From positions 1 to 7,040 of the forward strand of contig DGTA01000107.1 of NCBI GenBank assembly GCA_002394165.1: 7,040 nucleotides of DNA, read 5' to 3'. Below are positions 1-5,351 of this stretch, in pieces. The position numbers and the translations under genes are program-made. The notes under the pieces are model-generated. The model was not told where the DNA came from. It saw only the letters and a list, made by a program, of their open reading frames with translations, and made no database searches. This DNA is from Lachnospiraceae bacterium UBA4348. GTDB taxonomy: Bacteria > Bacillota > Clostridia > Lachnospirales > Lachnospiraceae. Numbering within the stretch: position 1 is the stretch's first letter; every line of letters starts with the position of its first letter.

Positions 1-163
1 TGGTCACACCGTCGTTGGTGATCATCGGAGCACCATACTGTTTGTCAAGAACTACGTTTCTTCCTTTCGGTCCGAGCGTCACGCGCACGGTATCCGCCAG
101 TTTATTGACACCGGCTTCGAGGGCTTTGCGGGCATCCTCACCGTATTTGATCTCTTTAGCCAT
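1..163 (-). CDS. groEL: 60 kDa chaperonin GroEL, N-terminal fragment
   Basis: Only the first 54 codons are present; the gene runs off the low-coordinate edge of the window. GroEL is the double-ring ATP-dependent chaperonin that folds cytosolic proteins together with GroES. The visible N-terminus begins MAKEIKYGEDARKAL and continues through TVRVTLGPKGRNVVLD to APMITNDGVT. This is the standard GroEL equatorial-domain start, including the conserved TLGPKGRNV nucleotide-binding segment. The ATG at 163-161 is preceded by a perfect AGGAGG (complement of 172-177) with 8 nt spacing. It lies 27 bp after the groES stop, the usual groES-groEL operon order, so it should be expressed from the CIRCE-controlled promoter upstream of groES. 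Nothing odd is visible in this fragment. Confidence 0.97.
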   Translation of the reverse strand, partial: MAKEIKYGEDARKALEAGVNKLADTVRVTLGPKGRNVVLDKQYGAPMITNDGVT

Positions 164-190
164 TATCTTAACCTCCTGTCAGCTTGTCTC

Positions 191-475
191 TTATTCTACA
201 ACGGCAAGAATATCGCTCTGTTTCACGATGATATACTCTTCGCCGTCCAGTTTAACTTCGTTGCCTGCGTATTTGGAATAGATGACCTTATCGCCGGCCT
301 TGACCTGCATGGCGATCTCTTTTCCGTCGACCATTCCGCCGGGACCGACTGCGATCACTTCGGCTTCCTGTGGTTTTTCCTGGGATTTGCTCGTCAGGAT
401 GATACCGGATTTGGTCGTCTCCTCAGCCTCAAGCTGCTTTAAGACAACTCTGTCACCCAAAGGTTTTAACTTCAT
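191..475 (-). CDS. groES: 10 kDa co-chaperonin GroES
   Basis: 94 codons, the normal length for bacterial GroES, which forms the heptameric lid on the GroEL folding chamber in the cytosol. The protein starts MKLKPLGDRVVLKQLEAEE, the classic GroES opening. Residues about 17-34 (ETTKSGIILTSKSQEKPQ) correspond to the mobile loop that contacts GroEL. AVGPGG around residues 42-47 and the C-terminal YIIVKQSDILAVVE also match the family. The ATG at 475-473 has an AGGAGG ribosome binding site (complement of 484-489). It is the first gene of a groES-groEL operon, with a perfect CIRCE operator and a candidate sigma-A promoter just upstream, so HrcA-type heat-shock control is expected. Confidence 0.98.
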   Translation of the reverse strand: MKLKPLGDRVVLKQLEAEETTKSGIILTSKSQEKPQEAEVIAVGPGGMVDGKEIAMQVKAGDKVIYSKYAGNEVKLDGEEYIIVKQSDILAVVE

Positions 476-517
476 AACTGATTCCTCCTTGTCTGGTCCA
501 GTAATCGATCTTATTTA

Positions 518-544
518 TTAGCACTCACTTAATTCGAGTGCTAA
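518..544. promoter_or_regulatory. CIRCE operator (HrcA binding site)
   Basis: TTAGCACTC (518-526), nine spacer bases, then GAGTGCTAA (536-544). This is an exact match to the CIRCE inverted repeat, the known binding site of the heat-shock repressor HrcA. It lies between the candidate -10 box (556-561) and the groES ribosome binding site, so it would overlap the early transcribed region. The hrcA gene is not in the window. Confidence 0.97.
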
Positions 545-555
545 ATTCCTGTACT

Positions 556-584
556 ATAATATGTAAATCCCTGCCAGAATGCAA
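556..584 (-). promoter_or_regulatory. candidate sigma-A promoter of groES-groEL
   Basis: On the minus strand, TTGCAT (584-579) is separated by 17 bp from TATTAT (561-556); an overlapping alternative -10 is TATAGT. Transcription would begin near 549, placing the CIRCE operator just downstream of the start, the usual arrangement for HrcA-repressed chaperonin operons. The -35 matches the consensus weakly (first three bases), so the exact boxes are an inference. Confidence 0.6.
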
Positions 585-592
585 ATAAAGAA

Positions 593-631
593 AATCCGGT
601 AAAATGGATAGTATATCCATTTTCCCGGATT
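593..631 (-). terminator. intrinsic terminator of the fabD-ACP-reductase-ligase operon
   Basis: A nearly perfect hairpin: 593-599 pairs with 625-631 (7 bp), one mismatch at 600/624, then 601-610 pairs with 614-623 (10 bp) around a 3-nt loop. Read on the minus strand, the hairpin is followed by TTTTCTTTATTTGC, a good U-tract. It lies about 50 bp after the ligase stop codon and would end that transcript. The U-tract runs into the groES -35 region, so terminator and next promoter are packed end to end. Confidence 0.87.
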
Positions 632-679
632 ATGCTCGATTTTTCTTTGATTTTCTCAAAATATCTTGTTTTTTCGTCT

Positions 680-2089
680 TCACCGGTTCCGGACCAGCTC
701 CTCCAGGGCGCTGTACCGAACCTTTCCGTATTCATTACGCGGGATCTCCCCGGTCACGAAGACCCGGAAAGCCGAATTGTGAAGATTTGTCTTGGCGCTG
801 ATAAAGGGAACGATCTGCGGGGCGAGGCTTTCGTCCGTGGTAAAGATGTTCATCCTCGTGTCATCGCCCAGGCATACGAACTCCGCGCCGGGATACCGGG
901 TCTTTAAGATCCTCTCCGTCTCATCCAGGCTGACCCTGAGGCCGAACAGCTTCAGGAAACGCCCTTTCCTTCCGATCACATAATAGAAGCCTTCCGCGTC
1001 CCGGCGGGCCATATCCCCGGTATGGTATTCCCCGCAAAACTCGTCTCCCTTAAGCAGGTCTTCGCGTGAAAGGGCATACCCCATCGTCACGTTCGGGCCC
1101 CGGTAGGCCAGCTCGCCGGTCGCCATACCATCCTCCGTCACCGTTTCATCCACAAGGAACAGTTCGCCGCCCGGAATTGCCTTCCCGATGCTTCCGATCT
1201 TTTCCAGAGCCAGGGACGGATCCAGGAACGCCATGCGGGCGCTGGTCTCGCTGGTTCCGAAGGTGGCGCAGAAACGTTTCCCGCTGCTCTTTGCGTAGGA
1301 GGCGATCCATTTGAACATTCTGTCCGTCAGCTTTCCGCCGCCCTCCGCCAGTGTCCTGAGCGCAGGCAGATCCATCTTATCAAAACCGATCCGGCGCAGG
1401 ATCTCGTAGCTGAACGGCACGCCGCAGAAATTCGTTCCCTCGTTTTCCCTGACGAAATCCCAGAAAGCAGGATCCATCAGGTTGGCGCTGACCAGCAGCA
1501 CGCCGGCTCCGGCGGTCAGGTGGCTGTTGATCACGTTCAGTCCCATGGTATAGTTCATCGGCAGATCACAGATGCCTTTTTCATCGGCGGTCCACCCGAA
1601 TACCTTCGCCACGTTTTCGGCATTTGCCTCGAGGTTGCCGTATTTATGCCGCACCAGCTTGGGGCTTCCGGTCGATCCGGATGTAGTCAGCAGCATGGAA
1701 AGCCGGTCATTGAGCGGATACGGCTCATACTCTGTCCTCACCAGGCAGTAGCCGCAGAAAGAAAACAGTCCCGCCTTGCCCTCCTCGGAGGCCATCTTTT
1801 CGGGAAGCCAGTAGTAAGCGGGCGTATAGACCAAATCGAGCCGGTCCCTGAGCTCTTTATCCATCCCGGCGCCCAGCAGCAACGGGACCTGACCGTTATT
1901 GAGGAACGCGAGGTAACCGGCCAGTGAACCGGCACAGTTCCGGCACAGGCAGAAAATAACGCACCGACCCAGATCAAGTTTTTCAAATTCCCCGATCGCG
2001 GCGCAAAGATCGCCATAGGTGAGGGAATAACCCGCGTCATCCTTCACGGCCGTTTTGTTCTGTTCATGTCTGTCAAGATTTAAGAACAT
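680..2089 (-). CDS. AMP-forming acyl/aryl acid ligase (ANL superfamily)
   Basis: A stand-alone adenylation enzyme of 469 residues, expected to activate a carboxylic acid with ATP and pass it to CoA or to a carrier-protein thiol. Visible ANL motifs are the phosphate loop TTSGSTGSPK (residues about 135-144), the aromatic/ATP motif FGTSETS (277-283), YHTGDM with the ribose-binding Asp (355-360), the hinge region IGRKGRFLKLFGLRV (372-386) and the C-terminal catalytic lysine in IPRNEYGKVRY (Lys456). The domain is complete, with no fused carrier or reductase domain. The AEGGGKL segment resembles ligases I associate with surface-polysaccharide and ACP-linked clusters (from memory, not checked). It is the last gene of the four-gene operon, starting shortly after the reductase stop. 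I chose the ATG at 2089 because it has a purine-rich GGAAGAGAGAAGAG leader. The upstream ATG at 2107 adds six residues but has no ribosome binding site. The substrate cannot be read from the sequence. Confidence 0.88.
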   Translation of the reverse strand: MFLNLDRHEQNKTAVKDDAGYSLTYGDLCAAIGEFEKLDLGRCVIFCLCRNCAGSLAGYLAFLNNGQVPLLLGAGMDKELRDRLDLVYTPAYYWLPEKMASEEGKAGLFSFCGYCLVRTEYEPYPLNDRLSMLLTTSGSTGSPKLVRHKYGNLEANAENVAKVFGWTADEKGICDLPMNYTMGLNVINSHLTAGAGVLLVSANLMDPAFWDFVRENEGTNFCGVPFSYEILRRIGFDKMDLPALRTLAEGGGKLTDRMFKWIASYAKSSGKRFCATFGTSETSARMAFLDPSLALEKIGSIGKAIPGGELFLVDETVTEDGMATGELAYRGPNVTMGYALSREDLLKGDEFCGEYHTGDMARRDAEGFYYVIGRKGRFLKLFGLRVSLDETERILKTRYPGAEFVCLGDDTRMNIFTTDESLAPQIVPFISAKTNLHNSAFRVFVTGEIPRNEYGKVRYSALEELVRNR

Positions 2090-2114
2090 CGCTCTTCTCT
2101 CTTCCATATTAAGA

Positions 2115-2858
2115 TCACATGATCGTGCACCCGTCCACCGCCAGCACCTGGCCGGACACGTAGGAAGACATATCCGAGATCATGTAAAGACAGGCCTTGG
2201 CGATGTCCTCGGGCTCGGCCAGCCTTCCCATGCAGATATTGCCGATCCTTCCCTCCAGCATCTTCGGGTCCGCCTGTTTCATCATATCCGTGTTCGTCAG
2301 CCCAGGTGCAATGGCATTCACGCGGATCTTTTTCGGCGCCAGCTCCTTGGCGGCAGACCTGGTCAGGGAGATCACAGCGCCTTTTGTCGCTGAATACACC
2401 ATTTGTCCCCGGTTTCCCTTCAGGGCCGTCATGGACGTAATGTTCACGATGCTCCCGCCGTTTTCCTGACGTCCCATGATGCGGCTGGCCAGCTGCAGCA
2501 TGTTGATCGTCCCGTACACATTGACCTCGAACATCTTCTCCATGTGTTCACGGCTGATCATCCCGATCAGTTCGTTGAACTCCACTCCGGCATTGTTGAC
2601 CAGGCCGTCGAGCCGGCCGGTCTCTTTCTTTACCCGCATGACAGCCTCCCTGCAGGCGGCCTCGTCGGTGATGTCAAAATAAAGGGAACGGATGCATCCG
2701 CCGCTTTGCGGATCAAAGCCATCCGCCCACGCTTCGATCGAGCCTTCCCTGGTGGCCGTTCCGTAGACGACGGCTCCGTTCTGCGCAAAGACCTGTGCGA
2801 TCGCTTTTCCGATTCCCCGGCTCGCGCCGGTGACGATGCAGACTTTTCCGGTAAGCAT
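2115..2858 (-). CDS. FabG-like short-chain dehydrogenase (3-oxoacyl-ACP reductase type)
   Basis: 247 residues, the normal length for a classical SDR. It most likely reduces a 3-oxoacyl group carried on the neighbouring ACP to the 3-hydroxyacyl form using NAD(P)H. The Rossmann motif TGASRGIG is at residues 10-17, and Arg14 in SRGIG is typical of NADPH-using FabG. NNAG is at 88-91, and the catalytic Asn113, Ser142, Tyr155 and Lys159 (YSATK) are all present. The C-terminus SSYVSGQVLAVDG is also FabG-like. The start at 2858 is supported by AAGGAG (complement of 2865-2870) and by the SDR N-terminus MLTGKVCIVTG. An open frame continues upstream to 2981, but it runs through the ACP gene in another frame and is not real. 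The gene is 25 bp after the ACP stop, in the same operon. Because it may act only on this ACP, and a housekeeping fabG could exist elsewhere, I give no symbol. Confidence 0.92.
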   Translation of the reverse strand: MLTGKVCIVTGASRGIGKAIAQVFAQNGAVVYGTATREGSIEAWADGFDPQSGGCIRSLYFDITDEAACREAVMRVKKETGRLDGLVNNAGVEFNELIGMISREHMEKMFEVNVYGTINMLQLASRIMGRQENGGSIVNITSMTALKGNRGQMVYSATKGAVISLTRSAAKELAPKKIRVNAIAPGLTNTDMMKQADPKMLEGRIGNICMGRLAEPEDIAKACLYMISDMSSYVSGQVLAVDGCTIM

Positions 2859-2883
2859 AATCCTCTCCTTATAAGGCCGGTGA

Positions 2884-3123
2884 TCAGATCTCCACGCCGT
2901 ACTTGGCGAGCAGCTTCTTTCCGTTCTCATAGGAACCGTAATGAAGGATATCCTCCGCCTCAAACATGATGTCGAACTCATCCTCCAGCTGAGAGATCAA
3001 AGACAGGTGCGCCACCGAATCCCAGGCGGGAACATCCTTAAACGTGAAGGCTTCGCCAAGAGCCGCATGGTCGATGCCGAAAACATCCATAAAGATATGG
3101 TCGTATTTTTCCAAATTCGTCAT
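2884..3123 (-). CDS. acyl carrier protein
   Basis: 79 residues, acidic, the usual size of a discrete ACP. Ser36 in the sequence PAWDSVAHLSLI is the expected 4'-phosphopantetheine attachment site; the motif is DSV rather than the DSL of housekeeping fatty-acid ACPs. Helix II is followed by LEDEFDIMFEAEDI, the standard acidic recognition helix, and the protein ends with GKKLLAKYGVEI. The start codon overlaps the fabD-like stop as ATGA, and its ribosome binding site GGAGGAGG (complement of 3131-3138) lies inside the last codons of that gene, so translation is probably coupled. The protein would carry the malonyl or acyl group handled by the flanking transferase, reductase and ligase. The DSV motif and the context suggest a specialised ACP, but that is inference. 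Confidence 0.94.
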   Translation of the reverse strand: MTNLEKYDHIFMDVFGIDHAALGEAFTFKDVPAWDSVAHLSLISQLEDEFDIMFEAEDILHYGSYENGKKLLAKYGVEI

Positions 3124-4061
3124 TTATCTTCCTCCTCCGCAGCGGTCTTCGCCAGCGTATCATCCAGTGTCTTCCGGTTCTCCGCCCTGAGAATACTGAC
3201 GCCCTTAAGCGTCTTCTTCACAAGTCCGGACAGCGTTTTCCCGGCCCCGCATTCAATAAAGGTATCGATCCCGCTCCGGGACATGTTCTCAAGTGTCCGG
3301 ACCCAGTATACCGGACTCATGGCCTGCCTGACAAGCAGTCCCGCCGCAGACTCCGCATCCTTTAAGGGTTCCCCGTCCACGTTCATAAAGACCGGAATGG
3401 AAGGCCGGCCGAAAGTGATCCTTGAAAACGCCTCTTTCAGCTTCATGGCAGCCGGCTCCATCATGGCGCAGTGGAAAGGCGCACTGACGGCCAGCCTCAC
3501 GCACTTAAGTCCCTCCGCCGCGGCGATCTCCAGAGCTTCATCCACACCGGCCGCGGAGCCGGATACCACCGTCTGCACCGGGCTGTTATAATTGGCCGCG
3601 GTGACATATCCACTGCTCACTCTGCGGCAGATCTCCTCCACCTGTTCGCTGCCGGCACCGACAAATGCCGCCATCGCCCCCTCTCCGGGTGCAACTGCTT
3701 CCTGCATGGCATCCGCCCGCAGCTGAATGATCCTGAAGGCATCCTCCATCGACAGGACATCCGCATAGACAAGGGCAGCGTATTCCCCGAGGGAGAACCC
3801 GGCCGCGGCATCCGCCCGGACACCGTGCGAGCGCAGGACCATGCCCGCCGCCAGATCCCCGGCAAGCATGCACGGCTGCGTATTGTGCGTCAGGTTCAGA
3901 TCCTCCTGGGTACCCTCAAAGCAAAGAGCCGAGATCTCTCTCCCAAGGACCCTGTCCGCACACGAAAACACCTCCCGGGCCGCCGATTCAGTATCATACA
4001 GGTCTTTCATCATATCGGGATACTGGGCACCCTGGCCTGAAAACAAAAATCCAGTCTTCAT
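3120..4061 (-). CDS. fabD: malonyl-CoA:ACP acyltransferase (FabD family)
   Basis: 313 residues, close to the usual FabD length. The enzyme family moves malonyl from CoA to the phosphopantetheine arm of ACP in the cytosol. Motifs in order: the oxyanion-side GQGAQ (residues 9-13), the nucleophile elbow GFSLGEYAAL with Ser90, the malonate carboxylate-binding Arg115 in QLRADAMQ, NYNSPVQTVVSG (158-169), the catalytic His197 in SAPFHCAMMEPAA, and ECGAGKTLSGLVKK (270-283). The elbow has Phe instead of the more common His before the serine (GHSLG). The ATG at 4061 has AAAGGAGA about 9 nt upstream. It is the first gene of the operon, behind a candidate promoter at 4136-4107, and its stop overlaps the ACP start by 4 nt. 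The Arg favours malonyl-CoA over unbranched acyl-CoA. Whether this is the cell's only fabD or a dedicated paralogue cannot be decided here. Confidence 0.93.
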   Translation of the reverse strand: MKTGFLFSGQGAQYPDMMKDLYDTESAAREVFSCADRVLGREISALCFEGTQEDLNLTHNTQPCMLAGDLAAGMVLRSHGVRADAAAGFSLGEYAALVYADVLSMEDAFRIIQLRADAMQEAVAPGEGAMAAFVGAGSEQVEEICRRVSSGYVTAANYNSPVQTVVSGSAAGVDEALEIAAAEGLKCVRLAVSAPFHCAMMEPAAMKLKEAFSRITFGRPSIPVFMNVDGEPLKDAESAAGLLVRQAMSPVYWVRTLENMSRSGIDTFIECGAGKTLSGLVKKTLKGVSILRAENRKTLDDTLAKTAAEEEDK

Positions 4062-4106
4062 TGTCAGCTGATCTCCTTTAATAACTTCAAATATCTTATC
4101 TCAAGC

Positions 4107-4136
4107 ATCATAACACATTTCCGCTTTTTATGACAG
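4107..4136 (-). promoter_or_regulatory. candidate promoter of the fabD-like operon
   Basis: On the minus strand, CTGTCA (4136-4131) is followed after 18 bp by TATGAT (4112-4107), which is also preceded by TG to give an extended -10 (TGTTATGAT). The start would fall near 4100, giving a leader of about 40 nt before the ATG at 4061. The -35 hexamer is the same TGACAG/CTGTCA sequence that ends the adjacent inverted repeat. I saw no convincing operator or riboswitch in the leader. Confidence 0.6.
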
Positions 4137-4168
4137 GGAAGTCGCGCGCGCACCGCGCACGGAAACGC

Positions 4169-4435
4169 TGACAGAGGGACGGTTCTGTGTCAGAAACCGC
4201 TGACAGGGGGACAGTCCTTCGCAATCTAAGGTATGAATAAAACACAAAACCCTGTCCAGAGGGGACGTGATCGCAGCGCCGGTACTTGGCGAGAGCAGAG
4301 CTCGAGCCTTATGTACCGCTGCGCGAGATCAGAGCGCGAGCGTTCCCCGTGGACAGGGTTTTGTGTTTTATTCTTCTGTACTTCTAAGGACTGTCCCCCT
4401 GTCTGCGCATTCTGACACAGAACCGTCCCCTGTCA
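4169..4435. repeat. 267-bp imperfect inverted repeat with REP-like motifs (MITE/REP-type element)
   Basis: The ends are TGACAG (4169) and CTGTCA (4435), and the two arms, about 100 bp each, are near-complementary. Matching blocks: 4169-4195 with 4410-4435 (one 1-nt gap), 4202-4219 with 4386-4403 (18 bp exact), 4236-4258 with 4350-4372 (23 bp exact), and roughly 4261-4267 with 4341-4348. A stretch near 4220-4235/4373-4385 has diverged. The arms contain GGGACGGTTCTGTGTCAG and GACAGGGGGACAGTCC. Motifs of this kind recur in intergenic repeats of many Firmicutes genomes, as far as I recall. There is no transposase and no credible ORF; an open frame at 4233-4415 is a by-product. The right end sits 4 bp from the codY stop. 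I infer a non-autonomous mobile element or REP/BIME-type cluster. The stretch 4062-4439 otherwise holds only the fabD-like leader and promoter and a short GC-rich run at 4142-4160. Confidence 0.85.
4236..4372. terminator. possible bidirectional terminator formed by the inner arms of the repeat
   Basis: The exact 23-bp inner arms contain a GC-rich CCCTGTCC/GGACAGGG stem whose 3' side, on either strand, is followed by TTTTGTGTTTTATT. On the minus strand this could end codY transcription, since no other hairpin with a U-tract lies after the codY stop. The loop is unusually long (about 90 nt) but is itself foldable, and the A-rich arm would pair with the U-tract. Function is an inference from the sequence shape. 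Confidence 0.35.
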
Positions 4436-4439
4436 TGTT

Positions 4440-5228
4440 TTACAGTTTCGACTGTCTCTCCTTTTTGATCTCCCCGAGTTCATCGAAGACCACATCGTTG
4501 AGTACCTTAATATAGGTTCCCTTCATTCCGGAGGATCTCGATTCGATCACACCGGCACTCTCAAATTTCCTGAGGGCGTTGACGATCACCGAGCGGGTGA
4601 TCCCGACTCTGTCGGCGATCTTGCTCGCTACCAGAACTCCCTCGCTTCCGCCAAGCTCGTCAAAGATGTGGATGATCGCTTCCAGCTCCGAGTAGGACAG
4701 CGTGGTGATCGCAGATTTGACGATCTGGATCTTCCTGCTCTCCTCGGCATTCTCCTCGTGCACGGAACGCATCATTTCCAGTCCCACGACCGTGGTCCCG
4801 TACTCGCTCAGGATGATGTCATCGATCTCGTATATCCCCTCCGATTTGTACATGAACAGGGTCCCCAGGCGCTCCCCCGCAATATCGATCGGGTTGATCA
4901 TCACCTGATAGCTTCCTGTGGAAATTTTTTCAAATCCAAGGGTCTCGAGATTGACGTTCTCCTTCGTTGAAAGGATGCTTAAGAAACGTTCATTCAGCAT
5001 CGGGTCGATAAAGTTGCCCACAGTATCCGCGATCAGTTCATGAATCTCCTCCACACCGGCACAGCGGCTTGCGCCGAGCACCTTTCCCTTGCGGCTGATC
5101 ACCAGGACATTGGAATCAAGGATATTTGTCATTACCTGGCAGATATCGTTGAAAACCACTTTCCCGGAATTGTTGTTATGAAGCAGCTGGTTAATCTTTC
5201 GAATCTTGTCAAGTAACTGTACACTCAT
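4440..5228 (-). CDS. codY: global transcriptional repressor CodY
   Basis: 262 residues, the normal CodY length. CodY senses GTP and branched-chain amino acids and represses nutrient-acquisition and stationary-phase genes in low-GC Gram-positives. The N-terminal GAF-type ligand-binding domain spans about residues 1-155, starting MSVQLLDKIRKINQLL and including INPIDIAGERLGTLFMYK. A linker helix follows, and the C-terminal winged helix-turn-helix covers about 200-244 with the near-invariant stretches SKIADRVGITRSVIVNALRK and SAGVIESRSSGMKGTYIKV. The ATG at 5228 is preceded by AGGAGG with 5 nt spacing. It lies 123 bp downstream of topA on the same strand, a neighbourhood I associate with Clostridia. 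A CodY-box-like site upstream suggests autoregulation. The stop codon is only 4 bp from the long inverted repeat. No missing domain or frameshift is visible. Confidence 0.97.
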   Translation of the reverse strand: MSVQLLDKIRKINQLLHNNNSGKVVFNDICQVMTNILDSNVLVISRKGKVLGASRCAGVEEIHELIADTVGNFIDPMLNERFLSILSTKENVNLETLGFEKISTGSYQVMINPIDIAGERLGTLFMYKSEGIYEIDDIILSEYGTTVVGLEMMRSVHEENAEESRKIQIVKSAITTLSYSELEAIIHIFDELGGSEGVLVASKIADRVGITRSVIVNALRKFESAGVIESRSSGMKGTYIKVLNDVVFDELGEIKKERQSKL

Positions 5229-5266
5229 GTCGGCCTCCTGATCTGTCTGGTAAATGGGTTATGTGA

Positions 5267-5318
5267 AAGTTAACACAAAACTCTCGCTAAATCAAACTTT
5301 TTTTCTGAAAATTTACAA
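5267..5318 (-). promoter_or_regulatory. codY promoter region, two alternative box pairs
   Basis: Two 17-bp-spaced candidates are present on the minus strand: TTGTAA (5318-5313) with TTGATT (5295-5290), and TTGATT (5295-5290) with TAACTT (5272-5267). Neither has a strong -10, so the choice is open. In the first, the CodY-box-like site fills the spacer; in the second it sits just upstream of the -35. No intrinsic terminator for topA is evident between 5351 and 5229, so codY may also be read from topA. Confidence 0.3.
5299..5313 (-). promoter_or_regulatory. candidate CodY box upstream of codY
   Basis: Minus-strand AATTTTCAGAAAAAA matches the 15-bp CodY consensus AATTTTCWGAAAATT at 13 positions; the two mismatches are the last two bases. 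It lies about 70 bp upstream of the codY start, overlapping or abutting the possible promoter boxes, as expected for negative autoregulation. AT-rich sequence raises the chance of a random match. Confidence 0.6.
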
Positions 5319-5351
5319 TTTGTTTTCATTTCCCCTAATTGAGGAATTATT

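Noticed and set aside
541..735. 64-codon minus-strand frame between the ligase and groES
   Set aside because: It overlaps the ligase 3' end, the terminator hairpin and the groES promoter; the sequence is explained by those signals.
2403..2969. 188-codon plus-strand frame opposite the reductase and ACP genes
   Set aside because: Antisense shadow of well-supported genes in GC-rich sequence; the translation is His/Arg/Pro-rich and matches no family I recognise.
2859..2981. N-terminal extension of the reductase reading frame
   Set aside because: The extra 41 residues come from the ACP gene read in another frame; the ATG at 2858 has a good ribosome binding site and the normal SDR N-terminus.
4142..4160. 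GC-alternating run (GCGCGCGCACCGCGCAC) between the repeat and the fabD-like promoter
   Set aside because: It could form a weak hairpin or Z-DNA, but pairing is poor and there is no U-tract, so no function is claimed.
4233..4415. 60-codon open frame on the plus strand inside the inverted repeat, and the overlapping 4267-4515 frame
   Set aside because: It covers the repeat arms and core, has no ribosome binding site, a low-complexity Arg/Ser-rich translation and no recognisable family; the longer frame runs antisense into codY.
4169..4435. CRISPR-like reading of the repeated GACAGGGGGACAG motifs
   Set aside because: The copies are inverted rather than direct, unequal in length and without regular spacers; no cas gene is present.
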